64,000 nt of DNA from contig NC_009616.1 in assembly GCF_000016905.1 (NCBI RefSeq), forward strand, positions 1,178,001-1,242,000, written 5' to 3'. The stretch is from Thermosipho melanesiensis BI429. GTDB lineage: Bacteria; Thermotogota; Thermotogae; Thermotogales; Fervidobacteriaceae. Position 1 is the first letter of the stretch. Each line of letters begins with the position of its first letter. The notes beneath the pieces were generated by a model. The model saw nothing but the letters and a program-made list of their open reading frames with translations. It ran no database searches and was not told where the DNA came from. Positions 1 through 9,349 of this stretch are shown here, piece after piece. The position numbers and the translations under genes are program-made.

Positions 1-1
1 T

Positions 2-133
2 TTAATGTATATAAATGGTTGTTGGAAAGATTATGATTTTACTTATCCAAACTACAAGGAAGAGGAATATAAAAGAGAATTGGAAAGAATAAGGTTGATG
101 TATTTAGAAAAGCGAAAAAAGTTTTTGAGGTGA
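2..133 (+). CDS. C-terminal end of an unrecognised protein (partial)
   Basis: An open frame enters from the left edge and ends at TGA 131-133, giving about 43 residues rich in Lys, Glu and Arg with a likely helical tail (EEEYKRELERIRLMYLEKRKKF). Its stop lies 4 bases before the rimO GTG, so it is probably the upstream gene of the same operon. No domain can be assigned from this fragment. Confidence 0.6.
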   Translation, partial: LMYINGCWKDYDFTYPNYKEEEYKRELERIRLMYLEKRKKFLR

Positions 134-137
134 GAAA

Positions 138-1421
138 GTGAATTTTTATGTAGAAGTGCTTGGATGCCCAAAGAATGAAGCCGATTGTGCATTGTTAAAA
201 TCACATTTAAGGAAAATGGGAAATAACATAGTTGACAATTTAAGTGATGCAGATGCTGTAATTATAGATACATGTGGTTTTATCCTTGATGCAAAAAAGG
301 AATCCATAGAAGAAATTTTATCTTATGTGGAGTATAAAAAAGGGAAAAATTTAAAGGTTTTTGTAACTGGATGTTTGGTTCAAAGATTTGGAAAAGAACT
401 AAAAAAAGAAATACCAGAAGTTGATGGATGGTTTGGGGTTTTACCACCTAAAGAGATAGCAACACATATTGGAAAAAGAAATGTTATACCAGAAGTTCCA
501 GAACCGGTATACAATTTTGAAGGTAGAGTAGATAATGGGCAATATGCATATGTGAAAATTTCAGATGGTTGTGATAGAGCATGTAGTTTTTGTACAATCC
601 CTTTGTTTAAAGGGAGCTTTAAAAGTAGAAAAATTGATGATATATTGAAAGAAATAGAATTTTTGATTGAAAGGAAAATAAAAGAAATAATATTGGTTGC
701 TCAAGATACAACGGGATATGGAATTGATATTTATAGGAAACAAATGTTACCTGAACTTTTAAAGAGGATAAACGATCTTTCTGGAGATTTTTGGGTGAGA
801 GTTATGTATATGCATCCTGATCACATAACTGACGATATAATAGAGGCATTTTCGTACGATAAGGTTTTAAAGTATTTTGATATTCCTGTACAAAATGGAA
901 GTGACAAGATACTAAAATTGATGAATAGGTCACGGAAAACTAGACAACTTTATTCTTTATTTGAAAAGATTAGAAATTTTTACTCTGATGCAATTTTGAG
1001 AACAAGTATAATAGTTGGGTTTCCAGGTGAAACAAGGAAAGATTTTGACGAAACTCTTAAATTTATCAAGGAAGTAAAGTTTGATAGGTTGGGTGCTTTT
1101 ATTTATTCAGATGAAGAGGAAGCTTCATCTTTTAGTCTTAGTGGAAAAGTTCCAAGAGAAATTGCCGAAGAAAGGTTGGAGGAATTAATGGATATACAAT
1201 CTCAGATATCTTTTGAAAAAAACGAAAAACTTGTTGGGAAAAAGTTAAAGGTATTGTTTGACGAAGAAGAAGACGGGGTTTTAATAGGCAGAAGTTATAT
1301 GGATGCCCCAGAGATTGATGCGAATGTATTTGTTAGAGGAGAGTTTAAAAAGGGATTTTTTGATGTAAAGATAACTTCTGCGGATATTTATGACTTAGAA
1401 GGAGAAATTGTTGAGGAGTGA
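138..1421 (+). CDS. rimO: Ribosomal protein uS12 methylthiotransferase RimO
   Basis: A 427-residue methylthiotransferase (MiaB/RimO family) that adds a methylthio group to an aspartate of ribosomal protein S12, using two 4Fe-4S clusters and SAM. The N-terminal UPF0004 domain has the cluster cysteines C10 (LGCPKNEAD), C46 (DTCGF) and C79 (VTGC). The radical SAM motif CxxxCxxC is C145, C149 and C152, and a TRAM-like C-terminus follows. The GCPKN signature favours RimO over MiaB. It starts at GTG 138 behind GAGGTGAGAAA. It heads the compact run with pgsA, thpR, recA, recX and rny. The paralogue assignment rests on motif and length only. Confidence 0.9.
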   Translation: MNFYVEVLGCPKNEADCALLKSHLRKMGNNIVDNLSDADAVIIDTCGFILDAKKESIEEILSYVEYKKGKNLKVFVTGCLVQRFGKELKKEIPEVDGWFGVLPPKEIATHIGKRNVIPEVPEPVYNFEGRVDNGQYAYVKISDGCDRACSFCTIPLFKGSFKSRKIDDILKEIEFLIERKIKEIILVAQDTTGYGIDIYRKQMLPELLKRINDLSGDFWVRVMYMHPDHITDDIIEAFSYDKVLKYFDIPVQNGSDKILKLMNRSRKTRQLYSLFEKIRNFYSDAILRTSIIVGFPGETRKDFDETLKFIKEVKFDRLGAFIYSDEEEASSFSLSGKVPREIAEERLEELMDIQSQISFEKNEKLVGKKLKVLFDEEEDGVLIGRSYMDAPEIDANVFVRGEFKKGFFDVKITSADIYDLEGEIVEE

Positions 1422-1427
1422 TATTCT

Positions 1428-1949
1428 TTGAATATACCGAACACCATTACGTGGACTAGAGTATTTTTGGCTATTATTATAGTGTTTTTACTTTTAAATG
1501 GTTTTAATTTACTTGCTTTTGTATTGTTTATTGTTTCAGCAATAAGTGATTATTTTGATGGGTACTTTGCACGAAAATTAAATCAGATAACAAATTTTGG
1601 AAAGATATTTGATCAAATGAGTGATAAGATTCTTATCACAAGTGTGTTAATAGTATTTGTTGAATTGGGTTTTGTTCCAAGTTGGATGGTAGTTATAATT
1701 TTTTTCAGAGATGCTTTAGTTACAACAATAAGGATGGTAGCACTTGTTTCAAATGAGGTAATAGCTGCAAACTATTTTGGGAAATTAAAGACAGTCACTC
1801 AGATGTTCTGGGTAGTTTTTCTTTTTATGGAAACGTTAGGGTTTAAAGTTTATATGATAAATTTATTGCTTTCTTACGTTGTAATTACAGTGACTGTATT
1901 TTCAGGAGTTATTTATCTTGTTCAAAATAAAAGGGTTTTAAAGGGGTGA
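1428..1949 (+). CDS. pgsA: CDP-diacylglycerol--glycerol-3-phosphate 3-phosphatidyltransferase
   Basis: A 173-residue integral membrane CDP-alcohol phosphatidyltransferase that makes phosphatidylglycerol phosphate, the first step towards anionic phospholipids. The family motif is complete near residues 40-70: SDYFDGYFAR, then FGKIFDQMSDK, giving the DG..AR...G...D...D pattern. Several hydrophobic segments surround it. TTG 1428 is the start, 7 bases after the rimO stop, with GAGGAGTGA as the ribosome site. The length fits PgsA. Another CDP-alcohol transferase such as a cardiolipin synthase cannot be fully excluded by motif alone. Confidence 0.88.
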   Translation: MNIPNTITWTRVFLAIIIVFLLLNGFNLLAFVLFIVSAISDYFDGYFARKLNQITNFGKIFDQMSDKILITSVLIVFVELGFVPSWMVVIIFFRDALVTTIRMVALVSNEVIAANYFGKLKTVTQMFWVVFLFMETLGFKVYMINLLLSYVVITVTVFSGVIYLVQNKRVLKG

Positions 1950-1955
1950 TTTTAA

Positions 1956-2525
1956 TTGCGATCATTTATTGCTATTGATATAACTAGTGAAGTTAGGAGC
2001 GTTGCTGAAGATGTTATATCAAAGCTAAAAAAGATGGGTTTTAAGGCGTCTTGGGTTTCACCTGAGAATTTGCACCTTACATTGTTTTTTTTAGGGGAGA
2101 TTGACAAAGAAAAGGTGGAGCTATTAGCCGAGAAATTTCATAGGAGATTAATAGGTTTCCCAAGTTTTTCATTTAACGTTAATGAGTTTGGTTTTTTTAG
2201 GTTTAAGCATTTACCAAGGGTGTTCTTTTTGAAAGTAGAACAAAGTAAGATATTACAAACACTTTATCTTGAAATGCGTTCTGAAATGAAAAAATTACGT
2301 ATATCCTTTGATGATAAAGGAAATTTTGTTCCGCATATTACTTTAGGACGCCTTAAGTATAGTCCAGAGAATTGGGAGGAGTTGGTAAAAGATATTGATG
2401 TTCCCAAAATGGTAGTTCCTGTTGATAAAGTAATTATTTATTCATCTACTTTAACACCTAGTGGTCCTATTTACAAATGGATGTATAGGGTAAAATTTGA
2501 AGGAGGGTTAGACAAAAATGAGTGA
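1956..2525 (+). CDS. thpR: RNA 2',3'-cyclic 3'-phosphodiesterase (2H family)
   Basis: A 189-residue member of the 2H phosphoesterase (LigT) family. Both catalytic HxTx motifs are present: HLTL near residue 42 in [11 protein letters not shown] and HITL near residue 126 in VPHITLGR. Family members open 2',3'-cyclic phosphates at RNA ends; the cellular substrate is unknown. It starts at TTG 1956, 6 bases after pgsA, with AGGGGTGAT upstream. Its end overlaps recA by 8 bases, so the two are translated together. Confidence 0.88.
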
Positions 2526-3567
2526 TAATAAACAAAAAAAGGAAGTTTTGAAAAAAGCTATTGGAAAGATTGAAAAAACGTTTGGAAAAGGCTCTATAAT
2601 GTTCTTAGGGGAAGAAAATGCTGTGCAAAATATTGAAACAATATCCAGTGGTTCTGTTGCGATTGATATAGCTTCTGGTGTTGGTGGTTATCCAAGAGGG
2701 AGGATTGTGGAGATTTACGGTCCAGAATCTAGTGGAAAAACAACAATTGCATTGCATGCGATAGCTTCTGCTCAAAAAAATGGTGGTATTGCTGCATTTG
2801 TAGATGCAGAACATGCTCTTGATCCAGTATATGCAAAGAATTTAGGTGTAGATGTTGAAAATTTACTTATTGCACAGCCGGATTACGGAGAACAAGCACT
2901 TGAAATAGTGGATGAGCTTGTAAGGAGCAATGCCGTAGACCTTGTAGTTATAGATTCTGTAGCAGCGTTGGTCCCAAGAGCCGAAATTGAAGGTTCTATG
3001 GGGGATGTTCAAGTAGGGCTTCAGGCAAGATTAATGTCCCAAGCGTTGAGAAAATTAGCTGGAAATATTAACAAATCAAAAGCAGTTGTTATATTTATTA
3101 ACCAAACGCGTATGAAAATAGGAGTTATGTATGGAAATCCAGAAACTACTACAGGTGGAGTAGCTTTGAAATTTTATTCTACAATGAGGTTAGAAGTAAG
3201 AAGTATTGGAAAAATAACGGAAGGGAAAGAAAGTATAGGAAATCAAGTTAGGATTAAATTTGTAAAGAATAAAGTTGCACCTCCTTTCAAAGAGGCAATT
3301 GTTGATGTGATATACGGAAAGGGAATTGTAAGGGAAAATGAGTTGTTTAATCTTGCTGTTGATGAGGGACTTATTTCTAGGCGCGGGAGTTGGTTTTCAT
3401 ATGTTGATTCAACAGGGACAGAACATTCATTGGGACAAGGGAAGAATAATTCATTGGATTATCTTTTGAATCATCCAGAGTTACTTGATGAAATAGAAGA
3501 AAAGATAAGAGAAAAACATGGACTTTTAAAGAAAGGTGAAAAAAGTGAAGAGGAATCCCTTGAATGA
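2518..3567 (+). CDS. recA: Recombinase RecA
   Basis: A 349-residue RecA, the ATP-dependent strand-exchange protein that also triggers LexA self-cleavage. The Walker A motif GPESSGKT is at residues 68-75, a Walker B-like strand ([10 protein letters not shown]) follows near 145, and the L2-region sequence [10 protein letters not shown] is typical. The C-terminus is acidic (KSEEESLE), as in other RecAs. ATG 2518 overlaps the end of thpR and recX starts inside its 3' end. LexA is encoded elsewhere in the window (23960-24559). Length and motifs are normal. Confidence 0.98.
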
Positions 3568-3934
3568 TGCTTTACGGCTTTTAAAGTATAGAGTTCGTTC
3601 GGAAAAAGAGATAAGAGTTAGGTTAAAATCCAAAGGATATTCAGACGAGGAAGTAGAAAAGACGGTTTTAAAATTAAAAGAAAAAGGATTTTTGGATGAT
3701 GAGAAGTTTGCTTATTTATACACCTATGATTCTTTGACGCTGAAAAAGAAGGGCCCTTTTTTAATACGTATGGAGTTAAAAAATTTAGGTGTGGATGAAT
3801 TTATTATTGAAGATGCTTTAAAGAAGGTGCTTGAAGAGGTAAATGTTGAAGAAATAAAAGAAGAAATCACGAAGGGTCTAGATGAAAAAAAGGCAAAAGA
3901 ATATCTATACAGAAGAGGATTTGGAGGTGAATAA
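3545..3934 (+). CDS. recX: Regulatory protein RecX
   Basis: RecX modulates RecA filaments, and its position overlapping recA and before rny supports the name. The protein is short (about 129 residues) but carries the helical RecX pattern: [33 protein letters not shown], then [17 protein letters not shown], then [20 protein letters not shown] 3545 is chosen because AGGTG (3534-3538) stands at a good distance; GTG 3536 is also in frame. The third helical repeat looks truncated compared with longer RecX proteins, ending in [14 protein letters not shown]. Confidence 0.87.
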
Positions 3935-3935
3935 T

Positions 3936-5468
3936 ATGTTGATATATATACTTTCTGGGTTAGGTGTTCTTGTTGGTGCATTACTGGGATATGTTGTGGC
4001 AAAAAGAAATATTGAAAAACAATTGTTGTTAGCGAAAAAAGATGCAGAACATATAATAAAAGATGCGGAAAAAGAGGCAAGTGAAATAAAGAAAAAGGCA
4101 GTAATTGAATCAAGAGAAGAGTTACATAAATTAAGGGAAGAATGGGAAAAAGAGAGAAAAGAAAGAGAAGAGGAAATAAGATACCTTGAAGAAAGATTAA
4201 TAAAGCGAGAAGAAATGGTTTCTAAAAGAGAAGAACTATTGGATAAAAAAGAAAATTATGTTGAAGAATTAAGAAAAGAATTAGATCAAAGGCAAAGAGA
4301 CTTGGAAGCAAAAGAAAAGGAACTAACGGAAAGGTTTGAAAAATTAGCGGGAATAACACCGGCGCAGGCAAAAGAAATGGTTCTTGAAGAAGCAAGGGAG
4401 AAATATGAATATGAAATTGCAAAGGTTTATTCTCAGATAAAAGCAAGATATGAAGAAGACTCGGAAAAGTATGCAAAAAAGGTTATAGCCGATGCAATAC
4501 AAAGATATGCACCAGAGTATTCGGGAGAGGTTACTGTGAGCACAATTATGTTACCAAATGATGATATGAAGGGAAGACTGATTGGAAGAGAAGGTAGGAA
4601 TATAAGGGCATTTGAAAAAGTAACGGGTGTAGACCTTATAATTGATGACACACCAGAAATGGTTACGGTAAGCTGTTTTAACCCCTTAAGAAGAGAAATA
4701 GCAAAAAGAACAATAGAAAAATTAGTTGCGGATGGAAGAATTCATCCTACAAGGATAGAAGAGATGTATGAAAAGGCAAAAGCTGAAGTTGAAAAGATTA
4801 TTAGAGAAGCTGGACAAGAAGCCACTTTTGTGACAGGTGTAGGAGGACTTCATCCAGAAATAATTAAACTTCTTGGTAGGTTAAAGTTTAGAACAAGCTA
4901 TGGACAGAATGTTCTAAATCATTCAATAGAAGTGGCACTTATTGCTGGATTAATTGCATCGGAACTTGGGGTAAACGTCGAGAAAGCAAAACGTGGAGGA
5001 TTATTACACGATATTGGAAAGGCACTTGATCACGAGGTTGAAGGTTCTCATACAGTTATAGGCGCGGAGATTTTGAGGAGGTATGGGGAAAGTAGGGAAA
5101 TAATTAATATGGTAATGGCACATCACGGGGAAGAAGAACCAGTGACTCCTGAAGCGGTAATAGTAGCCGCTGCCGATGCATTGTCTGCAGCACGACCTGG
5201 AGCAAGAAGGGAGGATGTGGAAAATTACATCAAAAGGCTTATTAAACTTGAAGAGATTGCAAAGAGTTTTAAATATGTGGAAAATGCTTATGCTATACAG
5301 GCTGGAAGAGAAGTAAGGGTGATAGTACAACCAGATAAAATTGATGATGTGCTTGCGGATAAATTGTCACATGATATAGCGATAAAAATAGAAGAAGAGT
5401 TACAATACCCCGGTGTGCTTAAAGTAGTGGTTATTAGGGAAAAAAGAAGTGTGGCTTATGCAAAATAA
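3936..5468 (+). CDS. rny: Ribonuclease Y
   Basis: A 510-residue membrane-anchored endoribonuclease that starts mRNA decay. Domains in order: one N-terminal membrane helix (YILSGLGVLVGALLGYVVA), a long Lys/Glu-rich coiled coil to about residue 160, a KH RNA-binding domain with the loop IGREGRNIR near 210, and an HD phosphohydrolase domain with H358-D359 in LLHDIGK. ATG 3936 is chosen because GGAGGTG lies 7 bases upstream and the membrane helix begins at once; the open frame extends 18 codons further upstream but lacks a site there. It ends the operon at a strong hairpin. Confidence 0.96.
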   Translation: MLIYILSGLGVLVGALLGYVVAKRNIEKQLLLAKKDAEHIIKDAEKEASEIKKKAVIESREELHKLREEWEKERKEREEEIRYLEERLIKREEMVSKREELLDKKENYVEELRKELDQRQRDLEAKEKELTERFEKLAGITPAQAKEMVLEEAREKYEYEIAKVYSQIKARYEEDSEKYAKKVIADAIQRYAPEYSGEVTVSTIMLPNDDMKGRLIGREGRNIRAFEKVTGVDLIIDDTPEMVTVSCFNPLRREIAKRTIEKLVADGRIHPTRIEEMYEKAKAEVEKIIREAGQEATFVTGVGGLHPEIIKLLGRLKFRTSYGQNVLNHSIEVALIAGLIASELGVNVEKAKRGGLLHDIGKALDHEVEGSHTVIGAEILRRYGESREIINMVMAHHGEEEPVTPEAVIVAAADALSAARPGARREDVENYIKRLIKLEEIAKSFKYVENAYAIQAGREVRVIVQPDKIDDVLADKLSHDIAIKIEEELQYPGVLKVVVIREKRSVAYAK

Positions 5469-5498
5469 AAAACCTGACCGTGAAGGTCAGGTTTTTTG
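5467..5498. terminator. Bidirectional intrinsic terminator between rny and the ABC ATPase gene
   Basis: An 11-bp inverted repeat, AAAACCTGACC / GGTCAGGTTTT, with loop GTGAA has a T run on the right and an A run on the left. It can therefore stop transcripts from both convergent genes. It directly abuts the stop codons on both sides. Confidence 0.9.
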
Positions 5499-6602
5499 TT
5501 AAATAATTGCTTCTCCAGTTTTTTTATCAAATATGTGCATAGTATTCATATCAAATACTATGTCAATTTCCTGTTCTTCTTTTGCTTCTGTTTTTGGATC
5601 TACGACGGCTACAAATTTATCTTCTCCTGCAACTAAGTGTAGAATGGTTTCGCTTCCCAGTGGTTCCACAACGTCTACCTTTGCTCTTCCTGTATTTTCC
5701 CCTTCTTTTGGTAACATAGCGAACATTTTGTCGTAAATATTTTCAGGTCTTATTCCAAAAATGACGTCTTTGTCGATGTATTTTTCCAAAATGTCTGTAA
5801 ATTGTTTTGGAATTTTGAGATTGAATCCACTTGATCTTATCCAAAGACCATTTTCCCTTATTATCTTTGCATCGATAAAGTTCATTGCTGGGCTTCCTAT
5901 AAATCCTGCTACAAATGTATTTGCAGGTTTATTGTAAATTTCATGTGGAGAACCTATTTGTTGAATTACTCCATCTTTCATTACTATTATTTTGTTTGCC
6001 ATTGTCATAGCTTCAATTTGATCGTGTGTAACGTAGACAATTGTTGCTTCTAGTCTGTGATGCAATTTTTTCAATTCAGATCTCATCTGGACCCTCAATT
6101 TTGCGTCTAAGTTTGATAATGGTTCGTCAAAAAGGAAGACTTTTGGATTTCTAACTATTGCTCTACCAACTGCTACTCTTTGTCTTTGTCCACCGGAAAG
6201 TTGTCTTGGTTTTCTATCGAGATATTCTTCAATACTTAAAATTCTTGCTGCTTCCCTTACTCTTCTTTCTATTTCATCTTTTGGGACTTTTCTAAGTTTA
6301 AGACCAAACGCCATGTTATCGTAAACGGTCATGTGCGGATACAATGCATAGTTTTGGAAGACCATTGCAATATCTCTGTCTTTTGGTTCTACATCGTTCA
6401 TTACTTTTCCATCGATTTTTAATGTACCTTTAGTTATTTCCTCAAGCCCTGCTATCATTCTAAGAGTAGTGGTTTTTCCACATCCTGATGGTCCAAGCAG
6501 CACTACAAATTCCTTGTCTTCAATAGTGAAAGTAGCATCTTTTACTGCTTCAACTTTACCGTCATAAATTTTCCATACGTGTTCTAATTCAACTTTTGCC
6601 AT
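5499..6602 (-). CDS. ABC transporter ATP-binding protein, MalK/MsmX/UgpC type
   Basis: A 367-residue ATPase of the carbohydrate (CUT1) importer class. It has Walker A GPSGCGKT at 37-44, Q-loop [10 protein letters not shown], signature LSGGQ at 135-139, Walker B VFLFDEP at 155-161, the H-loop VTHDQ, and a C-terminal OB/TOBE domain with GIRPENIYD. No permease or binding protein is next to it. It may be a shared, multitask ATPase of the MsmX kind that energises several sugar importers coded elsewhere; that is inference. ATG 6602 follows AGGAGGTG. It lies 11 bases downstream of the antitoxin-like gene and may share its promoter. Confidence 0.93.
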   Translation of the reverse strand: MAKVELEHVWKIYDGKVEAVKDATFTIEDKEFVVLLGPSGCGKTTTLRMIAGLEEITKGTLKIDGKVMNDVEPKDRDIAMVFQNYALYPHMTVYDNMAFGLKLRKVPKDEIERRVREAARILSIEEYLDRKPRQLSGGQRQRVAVGRAIVRNPKVFLFDEPLSNLDAKLRVQMRSELKKLHHRLEATIVYVTHDQIEAMTMANKIIVMKDGVIQQIGSPHEIYNKPANTFVAGFIGSPAMNFIDAKIIRENGLWIRSSGFNLKIPKQFTDILEKYIDKDVIFGIRPENIYDKMFAMLPKEGENTGRAKVDVVEPLGSETILHLVAGEDKFVAVVDPKTEAKEEQEIDIVFDMNTMHIFDKKTGEAII

Positions 6603-6613
6603 ACAAGCACCTC

Positions 6614-6868
6614 CTATTTATCTTCAAAAAAATCTTCTAGTTTTAATTTATTGAATTGTGAAGGATCACCGACTTCTAGTAGATAAAGTTCCCAAACATT
6701 TTCTAAAAAATTTAGTACTTTTTCAAATTTTTCATAGCTTATTATCACAGAAACAGGTTTGCCATTTTTCGTAATTATAATATTTTTCTTACCTGATTCT
6801 TCAATTACCTTTGAGAATTTTGCTTTTGCTTCTGCAATACTGTAATATCTACTTTTTTCCTTGAACAA
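6614..6868 (-). CDS. Phd/YefM-family antitoxin-like protein (no toxin seen)
   Basis: An 84-residue protein with the Phd/YefM fold pattern: [16 protein letters not shown], then [24 protein letters not shown] near residues 10-52. This half normally binds operator DNA, and the C-terminal tail binds a RelE/Doc toxin. No RelE-, Doc- or PIN-like ORF lies on either side; the next gene downstream is the ABC ATPase. The start is TTG 6868 behind AGGGGTG. A perfect 18-bp palindrome sits 12 bases upstream of the start and is the likely autoregulatory operator. It could be an orphan regulator of the ATPase gene rather than part of a toxin pair. Confidence 0.8.
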   Translation of the reverse strand: MFKEKSRYYSIAEAKAKFSKVIEESGKKNIIITKNGKPVSVIISYEKFEKVLNFLENVWELYLLEVGDPSQFNKLKLEDFFEDK

Positions 6869-6880
6869 ATTAACACCCCT

Positions 6881-6898
6881 TGACTATAATTATAGTCA
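6881..6898. promoter_or_regulatory. Perfect 18-bp palindrome, likely antitoxin operator
   Basis: TGACTATAATTATAGTCA reads the same on both strands and embeds a TATAAT in each direction. It stands 12 bases upstream of the Phd-like start, where autorepressing antitoxins bind, within the divergent region shared with the radical SAM gene. Confidence 0.65.
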
Positions 6899-6975
6899 TT
6901 TTTGTTTTGGTTTTGTTTTCTTGAACCAAAGTGTAACAAATTAGAAACCAAAAAGAAACATTATAGAGGTAAAAT

Positions 6976-6991
6976 TTGACTGAATGGTCAA
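6976..6991. promoter_or_regulatory. TetR-type operator candidate upstream of the radical SAM gene
   Basis: TTGACTGAATGGTCAA has arms TTGAC/GTCAA around a 6-bp centre, a shape common for TetR-family operators. It lies 21 bases before the radical SAM start, and a TetR gene directly follows that gene. Binding by that TetR is inferred from arrangement only. Confidence 0.5.
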
Positions 6992-7012
6992 TAAAAAATG
7001 GAGGTGTTTGGT

Positions 7013-8461
7013 ATGGCTGTAGGTGGAATAAAAGGTATGATTTATAGGCAAGCGGGGAAGATGGTTAATTCATTTGTAAGAAAAGCAGATGTTAAAAGCT
7101 TTTCAAAACTTCTTTTTACAGTTGGAGCCTTAAGTAAGGAACCTGCAAAAAGTGGTTTGAAGAAATTGGGTTTAATGGCACAGGAAGAACATCCCATGAT
7201 AAAAAAATGGATTGAGATATTCCAAGAATCAAGTCCAAAGTGTACAGAAAAGATTATTAACAACCTAATAATCAATGAATTTGCAATAGGAGAACCATTA
7301 AGACAAAAGATTATGGAAAAGGAAAAAGTGGTTTTGCCAAAACTTGGAGTAATTAGTCCAACGTATGCGTGTAATCTTCAATGTATAGGATGTTATGCAG
7401 GGTTATATGGTAGAAAATACGAACTTTCAAAAGAAGAGGTAAGAAGTATATTAAAGCAAGGAGAAGAATTGGGAATTTTCTTCTGGATTATCACAGGTGG
7501 TGAGCCTTTCTATTGGCCTCATTTATTTGAAATTTTAGAAGAATTCGATCAACATTATTTCATGATATATTCAAATGGTATATTAATAAATGATGAAAAG
7601 GCAAAGAGGTTGTCAGAGCTTGGTAACGCAACTATTGCTATTTCTGTAGAAGGTTTTGAAGAGGAAACAGATTGGAGAAGGGGTAAAGGAGTATTCAAGG
7701 CAATATTAAATACTTGGGAAAGATTGAGAAAATATGGAGTTCCATTTGGAGCAAGTGTTACCGCAACAAAAGTTAACCACGATGTTATTATGAAAGATGA
7801 ATTTTGGAACTTTTTAGAGGAAAACGGAGTAAAATATGTTTGGGTTTTTCAGTTTATGCCAGTTGGAATGAATCCTACGATGGATCTTGTTCCAACACCA
7901 AAACAAAGATATGAAAGATTTTTCAAAACAGATGAAATGAGACTTAGTGGTAAATTTGCATTTGTAGCTGATTTTTGGAACCATGGTTTCTTAACTCATG
8001 GTTGTTTATCATCTGGAGCAAAATATTTCCATGTGAATGCAAAAGGTTACGTTGAACCATGTGTTTTCCAACAATTTGCAAAAGATAGCATTAGGGAAAA
8101 ATCATTGCTTGAAATTTTCAAATCTCCATTCTTTGAGGCATACAAGAGGATGATTCCATTTTCAAACAACCTGTTTAGACCATGCCCAATTATAGATAAT
8201 CCGAAGGTATTTAGAGCTATGGTAAAACATTTCGATGCAATTCCACAACATGAAGGTTCAGAAAAGGTTGTTACAGAACTTGCACCAGAAATTGATAAAC
8301 TAGCAGAAGAGTGGAAAACATATGCGGATAAACTTTGGTATGAACATGGATATGTGGAAAGATATCCGGTTAATAGAGGTATATATGATTACGAGACAAG
8401 AATGAAAAGGTATGCAAATAGAGAAGAAGCTTTGAAAGTAGATAAAAAATTAGAAATTTAA
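7013..8461 (+). CDS. Radical SAM protein with SPASM-like C-terminal cysteines
   Basis: A 482-residue radical SAM enzyme. About 110 residues precede the core. The cluster motif CxxxCxxC is C120, C124 and C127 (YACNLQCIGCYAG), and TGGEP follows as the SAM-binding strand. Further cysteines at about C331 (HGCLSS), C350 (VEPCVF) and C391 (RPCPI) suggest an auxiliary cluster in a SPASM-like region. The last 90 residues are charged. Substrate unknown. ATG 7013 is chosen because GGAGGTG (7000-7006) lies 6 bases upstream; an in-frame ATG at 6998 overlaps that site. The TetR gene follows, which suggests control by a small molecule or lipid. A lipid-modifying role is possible but unproven. Confidence 0.85.
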   Translation: MAVGGIKGMIYRQAGKMVNSFVRKADVKSFSKLLFTVGALSKEPAKSGLKKLGLMAQEEHPMIKKWIEIFQESSPKCTEKIINNLIINEFAIGEPLRQKIMEKEKVVLPKLGVISPTYACNLQCIGCYAGLYGRKYELSKEEVRSILKQGEELGIFFWIITGGEPFYWPHLFEILEEFDQHYFMIYSNGILINDEKAKRLSELGNATIAISVEGFEEETDWRRGKGVFKAILNTWERLRKYGVPFGASVTATKVNHDVIMKDEFWNFLEENGVKYVWVFQFMPVGMNPTMDLVPTPKQRYERFFKTDEMRLSGKFAFVADFWNHGFLTHGCLSSGAKYFHVNAKGYVEPCVFQQFAKDSIREKSLLEIFKSPFFEAYKRMIPFSNNLFRPCPIIDNPKVFRAMVKHFDAIPQHEGSEKVVTELAPEIDKLAEEWKTYADKLWYEHGYVERYPVNRGIYDYETRMKRYANREEALKVDKKLEI

Positions 8462-8465
8462 AATT

Positions 8466-8490
8466 GTAGGGGAATTTTCCCCTACCTTTT
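8466..8490 (+). terminator. Hairpin between the radical SAM and TetR genes
   Basis: The inverted repeat GTAGGGGAA / TTCCCCTAC with a 2-base loop is followed only by CTTTT, then immediately by the TetR ribosome site. It is probably a weak or partial terminator that lowers TetR expression relative to the upstream gene. Confidence 0.6.
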
Positions 8491-8501
8491 GAGGTGGCTT
8501 A

Positions 8502-9056
8502 ATGACAAGAAGAAATACAAGGGAGATAATATTAAAAGCTGCAAAAGAAGCGTTTTCCAAAAAAGGATATGATGCGGTTAGTATAGATGAGATTGCACAA
8601 ATTGCAGGTGTGCGAAAATCTTTGATTTATTATTATTTCCCTAGTAAAGAGGCGCTTTTTGAAGAAGTGTGGATTAATTCTATTGAAGAATTGGAAAATG
8701 AGTTGTTTAACAGTGAAAAAGATGAACCTACGTATATTACAAAAATAAAGAGTTTTTTGAGAAAGTATATAGATTTTTTAACTAGTAAAAAAGAAATAGC
8801 GGATTTATTGAGAAAAGAAAAAGCAAAAGTTCTTGACAAAAAAGATTGGGAAAATGCAAAGAGTAAGTATGAAAACTTTTTGCAAAGAGTGGAAGAATTA
8901 ATAATTGAAGGAAAAAACAAGAAGGTTATTAAAGAAGAAGTAGATCCAAAAGCAGTAACTGAGATGATAGCTAGTGTTGATTCTGTGCCGAGAAAGACAT
9001 TACTAAAATCTGTTGAGGAAATGTTAATAAAAATTTTACTTAAAGATAATACGTAG
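8502..9056 (+). CDS. TetR/AcrR-family transcriptional regulator
   Basis: A 184-residue regulator. The N-terminal helix-turn-helix is clear: [20 protein letters not shown], then [30 protein letters not shown] at residues 6-55. The helical C-terminal part would bind the ligand; it is Lys/Glu-rich and has no recognisable specificity. ATG 8502 follows GAGGTGG. It is likely co-transcribed with the radical SAM gene and probably represses it through the palindrome at 6976-6991. The ligand is unknown. Confidence 0.92.
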   Translation: MTRRNTREIILKAAKEAFSKKGYDAVSIDEIAQIAGVRKSLIYYYFPSKEALFEEVWINSIEELENELFNSEKDEPTYITKIKSFLRKYIDFLTSKKEIADLLRKEKAKVLDKKDWENAKSKYENFLQRVEELIIEGKNKKVIKEEVDPKAVTEMIASVDSVPRKTLLKSVEEMLIKILLKDNT

Positions 9057-9058
9057 AC

Positions 9059-9086
9059 TTTACTTTAAACATTTATATGGTATAAT
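9059..9086 (+). promoter_or_regulatory. Promoter of rpmE
   Basis: TTTACT (9059-9064) and TATAAT (9081-9086) are separated by 16 bases, upstream of the rpmE ribosome site at about 9113-9126. Confidence 0.6.
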
Positions 9087-9129
9087 ATTTACGATAATAA
9101 AATTGAAGAAACTAGGAGAGGTGAGGAAA

Positions 9130-9339
9130 TTGAAAAAGGGAATTCACCCAGAGATGAAATTAGTAACGGTAAAATGTGCGTGTGGAGCCGAACACAAATT
9201 TTATACGGTAAAAGAAAATGTTAGAATTGACGTATGTTCGAGCTGTCACCCATTCTACAAAGGAGCAGGTGCTGCTGGTATGATCGTTGACACGGAAGGA
9301 AGAATTGAGAAATTTAAGAAAAAATATAACTTAGAATGA
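9130..9339 (+). CDS. rpmE: 50S ribosomal protein L31
   Basis: A 69-residue L31 of the zinc-binding type, with the pair CAC near residue 16 and CSSC near residue 37 as metal ligands, and the family signature GIHPEMK near the N-terminus. TTG 9130 is chosen because AGGAGAGGTGAGG lies just upstream and the protein then begins MKKGIHPE as in homologues; an upstream TTG at 9103 would add nine residues. The unit has its own promoter and a terminator after it, so it is expressed alone or with leakage into the S1 gene. Confidence 0.96.
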
Positions 9340-9349
9340 TAGCAATTGC

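Noticed and set aside
3882-3935. Upstream start for rny at ATG 3882
   Set aside because: It would place a charged 18-residue leader before the membrane anchor and lies inside recX. ATG 3936 has GGAGGTG.
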